Shown here: positions 44,962 to 54,228 of the stretch, piece by piece
Position numbering within the stretch: the first letter of the stretch is position 1
How the letters are laid out: every line of letters starts with the position of its first letter
Assembly (NCBI GenBank): GCA_947176535.1
Contig: CAMWQU010000013.1
Location: 1-57,524, forward strand
Source: an uncultured Prevotellaceae bacterium
GTDB lineage: Bacteria > Bacteroidota > Bacteroidia > Bacteroidales > Bacteroidaceae
Length of the DNA: 57,524 nt
Direction: 5' to 3'
The notes under the pieces: model-generated
Told to the model about the DNA's origin: nothing
Seen by the model: only the letters and a program-made list of their open reading frames with translations
The model's database searches: none
Position numbers and translations under genes: made by a program

Positions 44962-45022
44962 AAGCCTTGCTTGTCTGACGCGCCCCGCGAAATGTTCGGG
45001 ACGGCTCAGACAAGCAAGGCTT
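44962..45022 (-). terminator. Terminator of the glycogen operon
   Basis: A perfect 17-bp stem (44962-44978 with 45006-45022), with a GC-rich loop. On the minus strand TTTTTT follows. It is 32 bases past the GH57 stop. The plus strand also has a T-rich end, so it may work both ways. Confidence 0.85.
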
Positions 45023-45053
45023 CTTTATTTTTCTTTCCTAAATTCCGCCGGGC

Positions 45054-46463
45054 CTATTTCTTGGCCGACTTCTTGGATGTGGCGGCCTTTTTAGGAGCAG
45101 AGGCGGCTTTGGCGACAGCCGGTGTCTTGGGCGCGGGAGCTTTCTCTTCCGCTACCTCCTCTTTGGGTTCGTACTTCTCCAGACGGGCACGCAGACGACT
45201 GATTTCCTTATCCTTCACGGCAATTTCCTCACCCTGATTGTGGATGGTGGTGTAAAGGGCATTGAGTTCGTCGCTCTCCACCTCCAGCGGAAAGAGGTCT
45301 TGTACACGCTTGATGAAGTCGCCGAGGATGTTCATGTAGTTGGTGAAAGCGTCATAGGGAGAGTCGTAGAAACTGCGGTACATCCCCACACTGGCGTGCT
45401 TCGTCGTCATGAAACGGAAATTGTTCGAGGCCTGTATGCGATCCCAATCCTGCTTGATGCGGCGATCCTGACAAGCCAGAATACGGTCGGCCTCCTGATA
45501 GAGCTTGTTGAAGGCCTCACGCTGCATGCCGTTTCCGAGCCAGCAAGAGGTGTCGCGCTCCTCGTCGTTCCAACTGACGGGATAGCCCACCTCCATCGGG
45601 CCGACGGATTTCGTCTTGCCGATGATTTCACTGGGTGTGGCAAAGACAACACCCTGCTGCTTGGCCACTGCGGGCAACGCCTTCAGGAACTCCAGAATGT
45701 TGCTCGACAGGGGCTGATATACGCCCAGTGCGCACAGTTCCATAAAGATGTTCACCACCTGCTCGTCTTCGGGCAACTGACTGATCCAGTTCATGTACTT
45801 GTCGGCGAACAGGGGGTATTCGTTCCAGTTGCTGTCGTTGAAGCGGAGGGATATGTCGTCCGAAAGTTTGTAGTCGCGCAGCAACAGTTTCACGTTGGGG
45901 TCCATCGCGCAATGATAGAGGAAGTGGGGGCTCTTCCAACCCAGTATGTGTTTGGCTCCCTCCACAATCATACCTTTGAAGCCCATGCGGCCGGCCAGGG
46001 CACCGATGTCGTCCGAATAGATCAGAGATGAGTTGCGCAGCACTTTCGGGGCCTGTCCGAACATTTCCTTTATCTTATTGGCCAGACGTTGAGTCTCCTC
46101 GATAAACACTTCCTCATTAGCCAATGAGGAAAGGCCGTGGCTGTAAGGCTCGGCAAGGAATTCCACGCATCCGGTCTCGGCCAGTTGCTGCAACAGTTCC
46201 AACACTTCGGGAGCATAAATCTCCAACAATTCAATGGCCACGCCCGACAGCGAGAAAGCCACCTTGAATTGTTTGCCGTAGAGTTTGGTCATCTCCAGCA
46301 TGGCGGTCAGTGCGGGAATATAACTTTTCTGAGCGACCTCGGTGATGGAACGCTCGTTCTCGTAATCATCGTAATAATAATGGTCGGTACCGATTTCAAA
46401 GAAACGATAGCGCTTGAGATGCACGGGCTGATGAATCTCAAAATATAAGCAAATAGTCTTCAT
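45054..46463 (-). CDS. Glycoside hydrolase family 57 (alpha-amylase type)
   Basis: Cytosolic alpha-glucan enzyme of 469 residues with no signal peptide. Family motifs include EIHQPVHL at the start and CVEFLAEPYSHGLSSL, with coherent GH57 fold sequence to about residue 400. The tail contains a coiled-coil-like EEIAVKDKEISRLRARLEKY and a 40-residue Ala/Lys/Pro-rich end (KAASAPKKAATSKKSAKK), unusual for the family. It is third in an operon with a glycosyltransferase and a debranching enzyme, so glycogen or maltooligosaccharide breakdown is likely. The catalytic Glu/Asp cannot be assigned with certainty by eye. Confidence 0.88.
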   Translation of the reverse strand: MKTICLYFEIHQPVHLKRYRFFEIGTDHYYYDDYENERSITEVAQKSYIPALTAMLEMTKLYGKQFKVAFSLSGVAIELLEIYAPEVLELLQQLAETGCVEFLAEPYSHGLSSLANEEVFIEETQRLANKIKEMFGQAPKVLRNSSLIYSDDIGALAGRMGFKGMIVEGAKHILGWKSPHFLYHCAMDPNVKLLLRDYKLSDDISLRFNDSNWNEYPLFADKYMNWISQLPEDEQVVNIFMELCALGVYQPLSSNILEFLKALPAVAKQQGVVFATPSEIIGKTKSVGPMEVGYPVSWNDEERDTSCWLGNGMQREAFNKLYQEADRILACQDRRIKQDWDRIQASNNFRFMTTKHASVGMYRSFYDSPYDAFTNYMNILGDFIKRVQDLFPLEVESDELNALYTTIHNQGEEIAVKDKEISRLRARLEKYEPKEEVAEEKAPAPKTPAVAKAASAPKKAATSKKSAKK

Positions 46464-46495
46464 AACAATTTTAATAGATTTAACGGTTTAATGAT

Positions 46496-47785
46496 TTAGG
46501 CGCGATAATCATTTACATCAAAGTAACCACGCTGGATAAGTTGCTCGTAGCATGAACGAATGCGCACGGCCACTTTCTCCCAAGTGATGCCGTCCACTTC
46601 CTTCATACCCTCTTCCGCAAGGTATTTGTGCAGGGCATCGTTGGTGCAGATGCTGTATATGGCATCCGCCATGGCGTCGATGTCCCAGTAGTCCACCTTT
46701 ATGACGTTCTCCAGTATCTCACCGCAACCGCTCTGTTTCGAAATGATGCTGGGACATCCGCACTGCATCGCCTCCAACGGAGCAATACCGAACGGCTCGC
46801 TCACCGAGGGCATGACAAAGACATCGCTGCTCTTGTACATCTCATAAACCTGCTTGCCACGCTGGAAGCCCGGGAAGTGGCAGCGGTCGGCTATGCCATA
46901 AGCGGCCGCAAGGTTAATCATGGCGTTCATCATGTCGCCGCTACCGGCGAAGCAGAAGCGGATGTTGTGGCTTCGGTTCAGCACACGCTTGGCCGCTTCG
47001 ATGAAGTATTCCGGCCCTTTCTGCATGGTGATGCGTCCCAGATAGGTAACAACCTTCTCATTGGGCTTCTTGTTGGGAACGATAGAGCGGTACTCCTCGC
47101 TCAGCGGGTACACGGCATTGTGCATAGCCACGCACTTGCGGGGGTCCTGATGGTACTGATGGATTACCGTCTGACGGGTCAGCTCGCTCACACACATGAT
47201 GCAGTCTGCATGGTCCATGCCGTTCTTCTCCACCGCGTAAACCGTAGGATTCACCTTTCCGCGACTGCGGTCGAAATCGGTGGCGTGCACATGGATGCAA
47301 AGGGGCTTACCGCTCACCATCTTGGCATGAACGCCGGCCGGATAAGTCAGCCAGTCGTGGGCATGGATGATATCGAACTGCTCCGAACGGGCCAGCACAC
47401 CGGCAATGATGCTGAAATTATTGATTTCCTCGTGCAGGTTGCCCGGGTAACCGCCGGCAAAACCGATACATCCCAAATCGTCCAGTCCCTGCAGATAGTT
47501 GAAGTCGGCATACAGATGGTCGCGGAAACGGTAATAATCCTCGGCTGTATGGCCGACGAAACGTTCCTTGATGGCATCATACTGCACGTCGCGCCATACG
47601 ACGGGCACCTGACTCATATTCACAATCTTCAGGAAACCCTCTTCCTCGCCCGTCGGTTTGGGCATACAGAAAGTGGTCTCCACGTCGCCTTGCACACTCA
47701 AACCTTTTGTGATACCGTATGATGCCACAGCCAGTCCGCCGTAAATCTTAGGAGGGAACTCCCATCCGAACATTAAAACTTTCAT
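46496..47785 (-). CDS. Glycosyltransferase, GT-B fold (glycogen-synthase-like)
   Basis: A 429-residue transferase starting KVLMFGWEFPPKIYGGLAVA, which includes the K-x-G-G-L nucleotide-sugar loop of glycogen/starch synthases. HAHDWLTYPAGVHAK and the C-terminal SVSEPFGIAPLEAMQCGCPS (the E-x7-E motif) complete the fold. Its place between the debranching enzyme and GH57 genes suggests glycogen synthesis, and Bacteroides genomes have this same trio. Donor (UDP- or ADP-glucose) is not predictable. Confidence 0.88.
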   Translation of the reverse strand: MKVLMFGWEFPPKIYGGLAVASYGITKGLSVQGDVETTFCMPKPTGEEEGFLKIVNMSQVPVVWRDVQYDAIKERFVGHTAEDYYRFRDHLYADFNYLQGLDDLGCIGFAGGYPGNLHEEINNFSIIAGVLARSEQFDIIHAHDWLTYPAGVHAKMVSGKPLCIHVHATDFDRSRGKVNPTVYAVEKNGMDHADCIMCVSELTRQTVIHQYHQDPRKCVAMHNAVYPLSEEYRSIVPNKKPNEKVVTYLGRITMQKGPEYFIEAAKRVLNRSHNIRFCFAGSGDMMNAMINLAAAYGIADRCHFPGFQRGKQVYEMYKSSDVFVMPSVSEPFGIAPLEAMQCGCPSIISKQSGCGEILENVIKVDYWDIDAMADAIYSICTNDALHKYLAEEGMKEVDGITWEKVAVRIRSCYEQLIQRGYFDVNDYRA

Positions 47786-47803
47786 AGTGATGGCCTCCTG
47801 TCT

Positions 47804-49750
47804 TTAATATTCATTATACTTATCCAATAACTTCACTACGCGCATGATTTCCGCAACGTTCATGGCAAACGAAATGGCACCGCGTCCGTGGAAAGGAGGA
47901 TTGCCGTCAAAGAGTTCCGGAATCGTGCCGATGCAATGGTAGAAGAGTTCTTCTTCGTAACCCACCAACTGACGTTCGATGAAACTTACGCGGCTGCGGC
48001 CAAAGACGCGCAGACAAGCCTCCATGTAGAAACCTGCCAGCCACGGCCAGGCCGTACCCTGATGGTAAGCGAAGTCGCGCTGCTGCTGCGGGCCGACGTA
48101 CATCGGATTGTAAGCACCGCTTTTGGGGCTAAGCGAACGCAATCCCTTGGGCGTGAGCAACTCCTTGGTGCAGAAGTCGAGAATGCCTTTCTTCTGTTTG
48201 GCATCAAGGGGACTGTAATCGAAAGCCACGGCAAAGACCATGTTGGGACGAACTTCCCACGACATCATGTTCCCATCCACGTAGTCGAGCAGATAGCCGT
48301 GTTCGTTGAGGAAGACATCGACAAAGCTCTGCCCTGCTTTCTGAGCCAGTCCGCCGAGCATGAGAGCCACTTTTTCGTCTTTCACGTGGCGGCATATCTC
48401 GGAGCAGAACATCAGTGCATTGTACCATAGGGCATTGAACTCCACGATGTAGCCCGAACGTGGCACGATGGGACGGCCGTAAGACGAACTGTTCATCCAC
48501 GTAATGGCCTTTTCCTTTCCGCCCGGAGCGTAGAGCAGACCGTTGTCATGAAGGTCAAGTCCGGGATGTTTGCCGGCGCGTATCCACTCCATCATATCCT
48601 GCACAAGCATTCCGTACTTGTCGATGCACTTCTGCAGGCCCATGATTTTACCGTACTGCTGAATACACCAGACGGCCCACAACAGCACATCCGGCTGCTC
48701 CATTTCATAAATTTTCACCCCGATAGGCTCGCCGGCCATAAACTGGCGTATGGCCTTCTCGGCTGTCTTCATCACCTGCTCATATTTCTCCACCTCATTG
48801 TTGGTCAGCGTCAGACCGGGTAGGGAGATAAAGAGGTCGCGGGCGCGGCTCTTGAACCACGGATAGCCGGCCAGTACGTAGTTTTCACCGTCACGACTGA
48901 TGATGAACTGGTGGGCGGAATTGACCAGATTGTTATAGAAGTTATCCCGAGGGGTACGCACATTCACTTCAAAATCGGCCAAGTCTTTCAAGGTTGCGGT
49001 CTTCACTTCCGAAAGTCCCGCACTGAAGACTACGCTTTCGCCGTTCTTGATGTTAAACTCAAAATAGCCGGGTACATACAGGTCTTCGTTCGTTGCATAT
49101 CCACGCTCCTGCTCCTTCGGATATTCAACTCCGCGATACCAGTCGGGCTGAAAGACGAACGTATTGGCCTTGTTTATCTGCATGTACAGGTCGGGATAAC
49201 CGGGATACATACAGGTCTTGATACCGTTCTCCACCTCGAAATAGTCGCGGCTGGCCCGACCGTTCTCGTGAGTGTACTCACGCACACTGCGGAAAGCGAG
49301 GAAAGGCCGCAGACGCAGCGTCGTCTCGCTATGAGCATCGAGCAGCGTATAACGGATGATGAGGCGGTTCTCGAAATGCTGGAACACCATTTCCCTCTTC
49401 AGTTGCACGCCGCCCACACGGTAGATGGTGGTGGGCACCTGCAAGCTGTCGAACTCACGGATATATTTATGACCACGGGGAGCGAAGTTGTCGCCGTTAT
49501 ACTTATGGAGACCGAGATTAAACTCTGCGCCATGCTGAATCACCGTTGCATCCAACGAAGAAAGCAAGACATGGTTTTCGTCATCCAATTCGGGTACCGG
49601 CACAACCAACAGCCCATGATACTTTCTCGTGTTGCAATCCACCAATGTGGTGCACGAGTAGGCTCCGCTGCGATTTGAGCGCAGAATCTCCTTGGGCAGA
49701 GACTCTTGCAAATTCGTCATCAGAGTCTTATCAAAGCGCAAATAACTCAT
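47804..49750 (-). CDS. Glycogen debranching enzyme (amylo-alpha-1,6-glucosidase)
   Basis: A 648-residue protein with the bacterial GDE N-terminal beta domain (EILRSNRSGAYSCTTLVDCN, TRKYHGLLV) and a C-terminal (alpha/alpha)6 barrel (YPWFKSRARDLFISLPGL, GLDLHDNGLLYAPG, YHQGTAWPWLAGFYMEA) as in GH133. It removes alpha-1,6 branch stubs of glycogen. First gene of the operon, with promoter at 49785. It is divergent from the Crp/Fnr gene. Confidence 0.92.
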   Translation of the reverse strand: MSYLRFDKTLMTNLQESLPKEILRSNRSGAYSCTTLVDCNTRKYHGLLVVPVPELDDENHVLLSSLDATVIQHGAEFNLGLHKYNGDNFAPRGHKYIREFDSLQVPTTIYRVGGVQLKREMVFQHFENRLIIRYTLLDAHSETTLRLRPFLAFRSVREYTHENGRASRDYFEVENGIKTCMYPGYPDLYMQINKANTFVFQPDWYRGVEYPKEQERGYATNEDLYVPGYFEFNIKNGESVVFSAGLSEVKTATLKDLADFEVNVRTPRDNFYNNLVNSAHQFIISRDGENYVLAGYPWFKSRARDLFISLPGLTLTNNEVEKYEQVMKTAEKAIRQFMAGEPIGVKIYEMEQPDVLLWAVWCIQQYGKIMGLQKCIDKYGMLVQDMMEWIRAGKHPGLDLHDNGLLYAPGGKEKAITWMNSSSYGRPIVPRSGYIVEFNALWYNALMFCSEICRHVKDEKVALMLGGLAQKAGQSFVDVFLNEHGYLLDYVDGNMMSWEVRPNMVFAVAFDYSPLDAKQKKGILDFCTKELLTPKGLRSLSPKSGAYNPMYVGPQQQRDFAYHQGTAWPWLAGFYMEACLRVFGRSRVSFIERQLVGYEEELFYHCIGTIPELFDGNPPFHGRGAISFAMNVAEIMRVVKLLDKYNEY

Positions 49751-49784
49751 AGTTGATTAGTGTTTAGTGTTTTCTATGGACATT

Positions 49785-49815
49785 CAAAATTAGAAAAAAA
49801 AAAATGTATTTCAAA
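49785..49815 (-). promoter_or_regulatory. Glycogen operon promoter
   Basis: Minus-strand TTTG (49812-49815), 19 bases, then TAATTTTG (49785-49792), 35 bases ahead of the debranching-enzyme ATG. Confidence 0.65.
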
Positions 49816-49833
49816 ACAAAAGCACATTTTTTC

Positions 49834-49864
49834 TTGCTTTATCTGTCGGAATCCTATAAATTTG
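49834..49864 (+). promoter_or_regulatory. Promoter of the Crp/Fnr gene
   Basis: TTG (49834-49836), 20 bases, then TAAATTTG (49857-49864), 30 bases before ATG 49894. Only 18 bases separate it from the divergent glycogen promoter, so one bound regulator could affect both. Confidence 0.65.
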
Positions 49865-49893
49865 TGTCGCAAAACATAAAACAAACACTCATA

Positions 49894-50595
49894 ATGCCAC
49901 GAAAGACGAGAAACATACCGGAGGTTCTCGAAAAACTGTCGGAGTTGTGCCGCCACCTGACGAAAGAGCAAATAGAGGAACTGCGGGAAAACATTTTCTT
50001 ACAGGATTATAAGAAAAATGAAATCATCTACCGCGAGGGCGACACCCCTGTCCACCTCTTCTGCCTCCTTTCCGGAAAAGTGAAAGTGTTCAAGAACGGC
50101 GTGGGAGGACGCAACCAGACCATGCGGCTCTACAAACCCGTGGAGTATTTCGGCTACCGGGCCTATATTTCCGGCGAGAGCATCCACTGCAGCGCGATGG
50201 CTTTCGAGCATTCCGTCATCGCCAAAATCCCGTTGTCGCTGATATTTCGTTTCGTACAGAGCAACAATCAGTTGGCGTGGTTCTTCATCCGCAGTCTGGC
50301 CAAACTGCTGGGCATGTCGGACGAGCGCACGGTGAGCCTCACGCAGAAGCACATCCGCGCCAGACTTGCCGAATCGCTCCTGATGCTGAAAAAAAACTAC
50401 GGTCTGGAGGAGGACGGCTACACGCTGGGCATCTACCTGAGCCGCGAAGACCTCGCCAACCTATCGAACATGACCACAAGCAACGCCATACGCACGCTGA
50501 GCAGTTTTGCGAGCGAAGGTCTCGTGGCCATCGACGGAAAGAAGATTAAATTCATCAACGAAGCGGAACTGGAGAACATTTCGAGGATGGGATGA
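49894..50595 (+). CDS. Crp/Fnr family transcriptional regulator
   Basis: A 233-residue regulator. Residues about 25-130 are a cyclic-nucleotide-binding-type domain (YREGDTPVHLFCLLSGKVKV), the long dimer helix follows, and residues about 165-225 are a winged helix (YLSREDLANLSNMTTSNAIR). There are no N-terminal Fnr cysteines and the cAMP-binding arginine pattern is not evident, so the signal is unknown. ATG 49894 was chosen since the promoter -7 box lies between the in-frame ATG at 49804 and it. It overlaps miaA by ATGA. Confidence 0.88.
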   Translation: MPRKTRNIPEVLEKLSELCRHLTKEQIEELRENIFLQDYKKNEIIYREGDTPVHLFCLLSGKVKVFKNGVGGRNQTMRLYKPVEYFGYRAYISGESIHCSAMAFEHSVIAKIPLSLIFRFVQSNNQLAWFFIRSLAKLLGMSDERTVSLTQKHIRARLAESLLMLKKNYGLEEDGYTLGIYLSREDLANLSNMTTSNAIRTLSSFASEGLVAIDGKKIKFINEAELENISRMG

Positions 50596-51338
50596 CAATG
50601 AACTACGACCTGATTACGATACTTGGCCCCACCGCCAGCGGCAAGACCCCGTTGGCCGCCCGGTTGTGCCACAGGATTGGCGGCGAAGTCATTTCCGCCG
50701 ACAGCCGCATGGTGTACCGGGGCATGACCATCGGGACGGGCAAGGACTTGGAGGACTACGTAGTGGAGGGCGAAAACGTGCCCTACCATATCATAGACAT
50801 TGCGGAGGCCGGTTACCGATTTAACGTCTACGAGTTCCAGTGCGCATTCCAAAATGCTTACATGGACATCACGGCGCGGGAACGGATTCCCGTCATGTGC
50901 GGCGGCACGGGTCTGTACATCGAATCGGTGCTGAAGAGCTTCCAACTGGGGGCCGTAAGTTTCCCGGAACGCCACAGTTTGAACATCGGGGTAAGAATAG
51001 ACAGGGATGCACGTAGAGCAAAGATTACCAAAAGACTAAAGGACAGATTAGAGCAGGGAATGATAGACGAAGTGAGGGAACTGCTGACCAAGCTGCCTCC
51101 CGAACGGCTCATCCGCTACGGCTTGGAATACAAGTACGTGACGTTGTACTGCACTGGACAGCTATCCTATGACGAAATGTTTACACAACTGGAGATTGCC
51201 ATCCACCAGTTTGCCAAACGGCAGATGACATGGTTCCGGGGCATGGAGGAGCGTCGGGGCATCCCCATTCACTGGATTGACGCCGACCTGCCCATGGAGG
51301 AGAAAGTGGAGACGATTATCCGGCTTTGGAAATCATAA
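50592..51338 (+). CDS. miaA: MiaA-family tRNA dimethylallyltransferase, short form
   Basis: A family enzyme that adds a dimethylallyl group to A37 of tRNAs reading U-starting codons. The P-loop GPTASGKT, SADSRMVYRGMTIGTGK (usually DSALIYKGMDIGTAKP) and MCGGTGLYIESVLK are present, plus the C-terminal FAKRQMTWFRG. It is only 248 residues against about 300, with the insertion domain after GGTGLYI shortened. Many Bacteroidetes carry more than one MiaA-like gene, so this could be the secondary copy. It is co-translated with the regulator upstream (ATGA). Confidence 0.85.
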   Translation: MTMNYDLITILGPTASGKTPLAARLCHRIGGEVISADSRMVYRGMTIGTGKDLEDYVVEGENVPYHIIDIAEAGYRFNVYEFQCAFQNAYMDITARERIPVMCGGTGLYIESVLKSFQLGAVSFPERHSLNIGVRIDRDARRAKITKRLKDRLEQGMIDEVRELLTKLPPERLIRYGLEYKYVTLYCTGQLSYDEMFTQLEIAIHQFAKRQMTWFRGMEERRGIPIHWIDADLPMEEKVETIIRLWKS

Positions 51339-51376
51339 AGCAGAAGACAAATCAAGAACCGTTAAAGCAAAGGTAT

Positions 51377-52282
51377 ATGCGCTGGGGAATCATTTACAGT
51401 CCGAAAAGCGGTGTCATACGTACCCACAAGCGTTGGGAGAAAATCCGCCGCCACCTGAACGAGTGCGGCATCGAATACGATTTCGTGCAGAGCGAGGGAG
51501 GAGGTTCGGAGGAGCGTCTGGCCGCCATGTTGGCCAAGAACGGCTACGAACGCATCGTCATCGTGGGAGGCGACGGGGCCCTGAACCGCGCCATCAACGG
51601 GGTGTTCTCCATAGACCCGAAACTATGTGATTCGCTGACGTTCGGCATCATACCGAACGGACACGGCAACGACTACGCCAAATACTGGGAGATAGACGAA
51701 GACGACCCTGTCGCTGCCGTCGATGTGCTCATACGGGGTCGCATCCGCAAGGTGGACGTAGGCATGTTGCGCATGGGAGACGAGACGCGCTACTTTCTCA
51801 ACTGCCTCAACATCGGACTGGTAGCCGACATCGTGAACATCCGCCGCAAGGCTTACCGCTTCTGGGGGCTGTCGTCGCTTTCTCACCTCAGCAGCATTTT
51901 CATGCTCCTTTTTCACCGCATGACAAACCGCATCCGCTTTACGGTAAATCACGAACTCATCGACAAAAAGCTGATGAATGTGTGCGTCGGCAACGCACAG
52001 AGCTACGGTCTCACCCCCAATGCCGTGCCCTACAATGGTATGCTTGACGTCACCACCATTTCCCACCCCGTCATTTCCCAACTGCTGGCGGGAATGCACC
52101 TGCTGATTACGGGCAAACTACTGACACACCGGAATGTACAGCCCTACCGCTCGCGCCAGCGCATCCGTTTCGAGGAAATCGGCCGGTCGTGCGTGAGCAT
52201 CGACGGACAGGTTCTTCCCCATGTGTCCGTCCCCTTCGAGGCTTCCGTGCGGCAGGAGTGCCTGAACTTCATTATTCCATAG
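51377..52282 (+). CDS. Diacylglycerol-kinase-like lipid kinase
   Basis: A 301-residue protein of the DAGK catalytic superfamily (YegS/DgkB type): RWGIIYSPKSG at the start, IVIVGGDGALNRAINGV with the GGDG loop, FGIIPNGHGNDYAKYW for nucleotide binding, and a C-terminal beta sandwich with SIDGQVLPH. It phosphorylates a lipid, likely diacylglycerol or sphingolipid-type bases. The ATG at 51377 is used; an in-frame TTG at 51326 overlaps miaA. Last gene of crp-miaA-kinase. Confidence 0.88.
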   Translation: MRWGIIYSPKSGVIRTHKRWEKIRRHLNECGIEYDFVQSEGGGSEERLAAMLAKNGYERIVIVGGDGALNRAINGVFSIDPKLCDSLTFGIIPNGHGNDYAKYWEIDEDDPVAAVDVLIRGRIRKVDVGMLRMGDETRYFLNCLNIGLVADIVNIRRKAYRFWGLSSLSHLSSIFMLLFHRMTNRIRFTVNHELIDKKLMNVCVGNAQSYGLTPNAVPYNGMLDVTTISHPVISQLLAGMHLLITGKLLTHRNVQPYRSRQRIRFEEIGRSCVSIDGQVLPHVSVPFEASVRQECLNFIIP

Positions 52283-52340
52283 TCCCCTACCCTACATTTC
52301 GGGCCACTTTTTCGGACGACGCGAAAAGCCTCCCCGGACG

Positions 52341-52406
52341 TCGCGCCTCCGTCCCGCTATGGACGAGGCTCCATCCTGCTATGGACAAGGCTCGGTCCCG
52401 CTATGG
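52341..52406. repeat. 22-bp intergenic repeat cluster, three units
   Basis: Units 52341-52362, 52363-52384 and 52385-52406, with cores GTCCCGCTATGG, ATCCTGCTATGG and GTCCCGCTATGG, followed by ACGGAGG of a decayed fourth. It lies between the convergent lipid-kinase and gapA genes and is the cleanest example of the family in the window. Confidence 0.92.
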
Positions 52407-52480
52407 ACGGAGGCCGGTCGTCGGGGGGCCTCATTTCCGGCCTCGGGAAGCGGCTGCGAAATTTACCGACCTATTAAAAA

Positions 52481-52509
52481 AGGCCGCATGGAAAAAATCC
52501 ATGCGGCCT
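52481..52509 (-). terminator. gapA terminator
   Basis: A perfect 12-bp stem, AGGCCGCATGGA (52481-52492) with TCCATGCGGCCT (52498-52509) and a 5-base loop. On the minus strand TTTTTTAATAG follows. It lies 28 bases beyond the gapA stop. Confidence 0.92.
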
Positions 52510-52537
52510 ACATTATTATATAAGGTATAACTTCCGA

Positions 52538-53608
52538 TTAGAGCTCTGCGAAGTACTTGATGGTACGAACCATCTGACTGGTGTAAGAGTTCTCGTTGTC
52601 GTACCAGCTAACAACCTGCACCTGATAAGTGTCGTCATCGATCTTGCTTACCATGGTCTGAGTTGCGTCGAACAAGCTGCCGAAGCGCATACCGATGATG
52701 TCGCTGCTGACAATCTGATCCTCGGTGTAACCGTAGCTCTCGGTCTGAGCAGCCTTCATGGCGGCGTTGATGCCCTCAACGGTCACGTTCTGACCCTTGA
52801 CAACAGCCACGAGGATGGTGGTAGAACCGGTGGGAGTCGGAACACGCTGTGCGCTACCGATGAGCTTGCCGTTCAGCTCGGGGATAACCAGACCGATGGC
52901 CTTGGCAGCACCCGTAGAGTTGGGAACGATGTTGCAAGCGCCGGCGCGGCTGCGACGGAGGTCACCCTTACGCTGGGGGCCGTCCAGAATCATCTGGTCG
53001 CCGGTGTAAGCGTGGATGGTGCTCATGATACCGCTCTGGATGGGAGCGTAAGCGTTCAGGGCAGCAGCCATGGGAGCCAAGCAGTTGGTGGTGCAGCTCG
53101 CAGCGCTGATAACGTTGTCTTCCTTCTTCAGAGTCTCGTGGTTCACGTTGTAAACGATGGTGGGCAGGTCGTTACCGGCGGGAGCGGAGATAACGACTTT
53201 CTTGGCGCCGGCCTCGATGTGAGCGGAAGCCTTGGCCTTGCTGGTGTAGAAACCGGTGCACTCCAGAACAACATCCACATTCAGCTCACCCCAGGGCAGT
53301 TCTGCAGCATTGGGCTTTGCATAGATGGTGATTTCCTTGCCGTCCACGATGATGGAACCGGGAGTAACAACAGTCTTGCCGTCCTCAGCGAGAACAGAAT
53401 CCTTGTAGTCTACAGTGTGCTTGCCCTCACCGAACTTGCCGGCGAAACCGCCCTGAGCGGTGTCGTACTTCAACAGATGAGCCAACATCTTGGGGCTGGT
53501 CAAATCGTTGATTGCCACTACTTCATAACCTTCAGCGTCGAACATCTGACGGAAAGCCAGACGACCGATACGGCCGAAACCGTTGATTGCAACTTTTACA
53601 TTTGCCAT
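52538..53608 (-). CDS. gapA: Glyceraldehyde-3-phosphate dehydrogenase
   Basis: Glycolytic NAD-dependent enzyme with catalytic Cys172 in [26 protein letters not shown] (9-22) is the Rossmann loop and [17 protein letters not shown] is at the end. At 356 residues it is about 20 longer than the E. coli form, from small insertions in the first 100 residues ([18 protein letters not shown]), as in other Bacteroidetes. ND at 34-35 before the second strand agrees with NAD preference. Strong promoter and terminator indicate high expression. Confidence 0.97.
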   Translation of the reverse strand: MANVKVAINGFGRIGRLAFRQMFDAEGYEVVAINDLTSPKMLAHLLKYDTAQGGFAGKFGEGKHTVDYKDSVLAEDGKTVVTPGSIIVDGKEITIYAKPNAAELPWGELNVDVVLECTGFYTSKAKASAHIEAGAKKVVISAPAGNDLPTIVYNVNHETLKKEDNVISAASCTTNCLAPMAAALNAYAPIQSGIMSTIHAYTGDQMILDGPQRKGDLRRSRAGACNIVPNSTGAAKAIGLVIPELNGKLIGSAQRVPTPTGSTTILVAVVKGQNVTVEGINAAMKAAQTESYGYTEDQIVSSDIIGMRFGSLFDATQTMVSKIDDDTYQVQVVSWYDNENSYTSQMVRTIKYFAEL

Positions 53609-53681
53609 TTTCGTTTGTTTTTTAAGTTGGGTTAAATAATAGTTGTGTATCTTTCTTACTTTTTTCTTCCGAAATGTGGTG

Positions 53682-53713
53682 CAAATATACGAAGATTCTT
53701 TTTAACTTGCAAA
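53682..53713 (-). promoter_or_regulatory. gapA promoter
   Basis: Minus-strand TTTG (53710-53713), 20 bases, then TATATTTG (53682-53689), leaving a 73-base leader. Confidence 0.72.
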
Positions 53714-53722
53714 AAAAATCCT

Positions 53723-53730
53723 TATCTTTG
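53723..53730 (+). promoter_or_regulatory. mscL promoter (-7 box)
   Basis: TATCTTTG on the plus strand, 37 bases before the mscL ATG. Its upstream region overlaps the gapA -33 box, so the two divergent promoters are interlocked. Confidence 0.6.
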
Positions 53731-53767
53731 CGCAACGAAACATAATTATATTAAAAAATACTAAAAT

Positions 53768-54181
53768 ATGGCTAAGTTTGTTCAAGAGTTCAAGGATTTT
53801 GCCATGCGTGGCAACGTGTTGGACATGGCAGTCGGTGTCATCATCGGCGGTGCTTTCGGAAAAATCGTATCTTCGCTGGTGGCAGATGTCATCATGCCTC
53901 CCATCGGCTGGCTCGTGGGCGGAGTGAACTTCAGCGACCTGAAATACGACCTCCCGGTAGTCATCAGCGGGCAGGAGCCTGCGACCATCGCTTACGGTGC
54001 GTTCATACAGAGCTGCATCGACTTCCTCATTATCGCATTCTGTATCTTCCTCATGATTAAGGGCATCAGCAAGCTGACCAAGAAGAAGGAAGAACCCAAA
54101 ACCGAGGAACCCGCAGCACCGGCCGCACCCACGCAGGAAGAGCTGCTGGCAGAAATCCGCGACCTGCTGAAACAGAAGTAA
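53768..54181 (+). CDS. mscL: Large-conductance mechanosensitive channel
   Basis: Pentameric inner-membrane channel that opens under osmotic downshock. The 137 residues include [20 protein letters not shown] (N-terminal helix and the glycine-packed TM1), the periplasmic loop, TM2 ([18 protein letters not shown]) and a charged cytoplasmic helix ending [11 protein letters not shown]. Standard length. Confidence 0.96.
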   Translation: MAKFVQEFKDFAMRGNVLDMAVGVIIGGAFGKIVSSLVADVIMPPIGWLVGGVNFSDLKYDLPVVISGQEPATIAYGAFIQSCIDFLIIAFCIFLMIKGISKLTKKKEEPKTEEPAAPAAPTQEELLAEIRDLLKQK

Positions 54182-54228
54182 ACAAGGTGAACGCTAAACA
54201 TTTGTACAACTTTATTTACCAAGGCATT

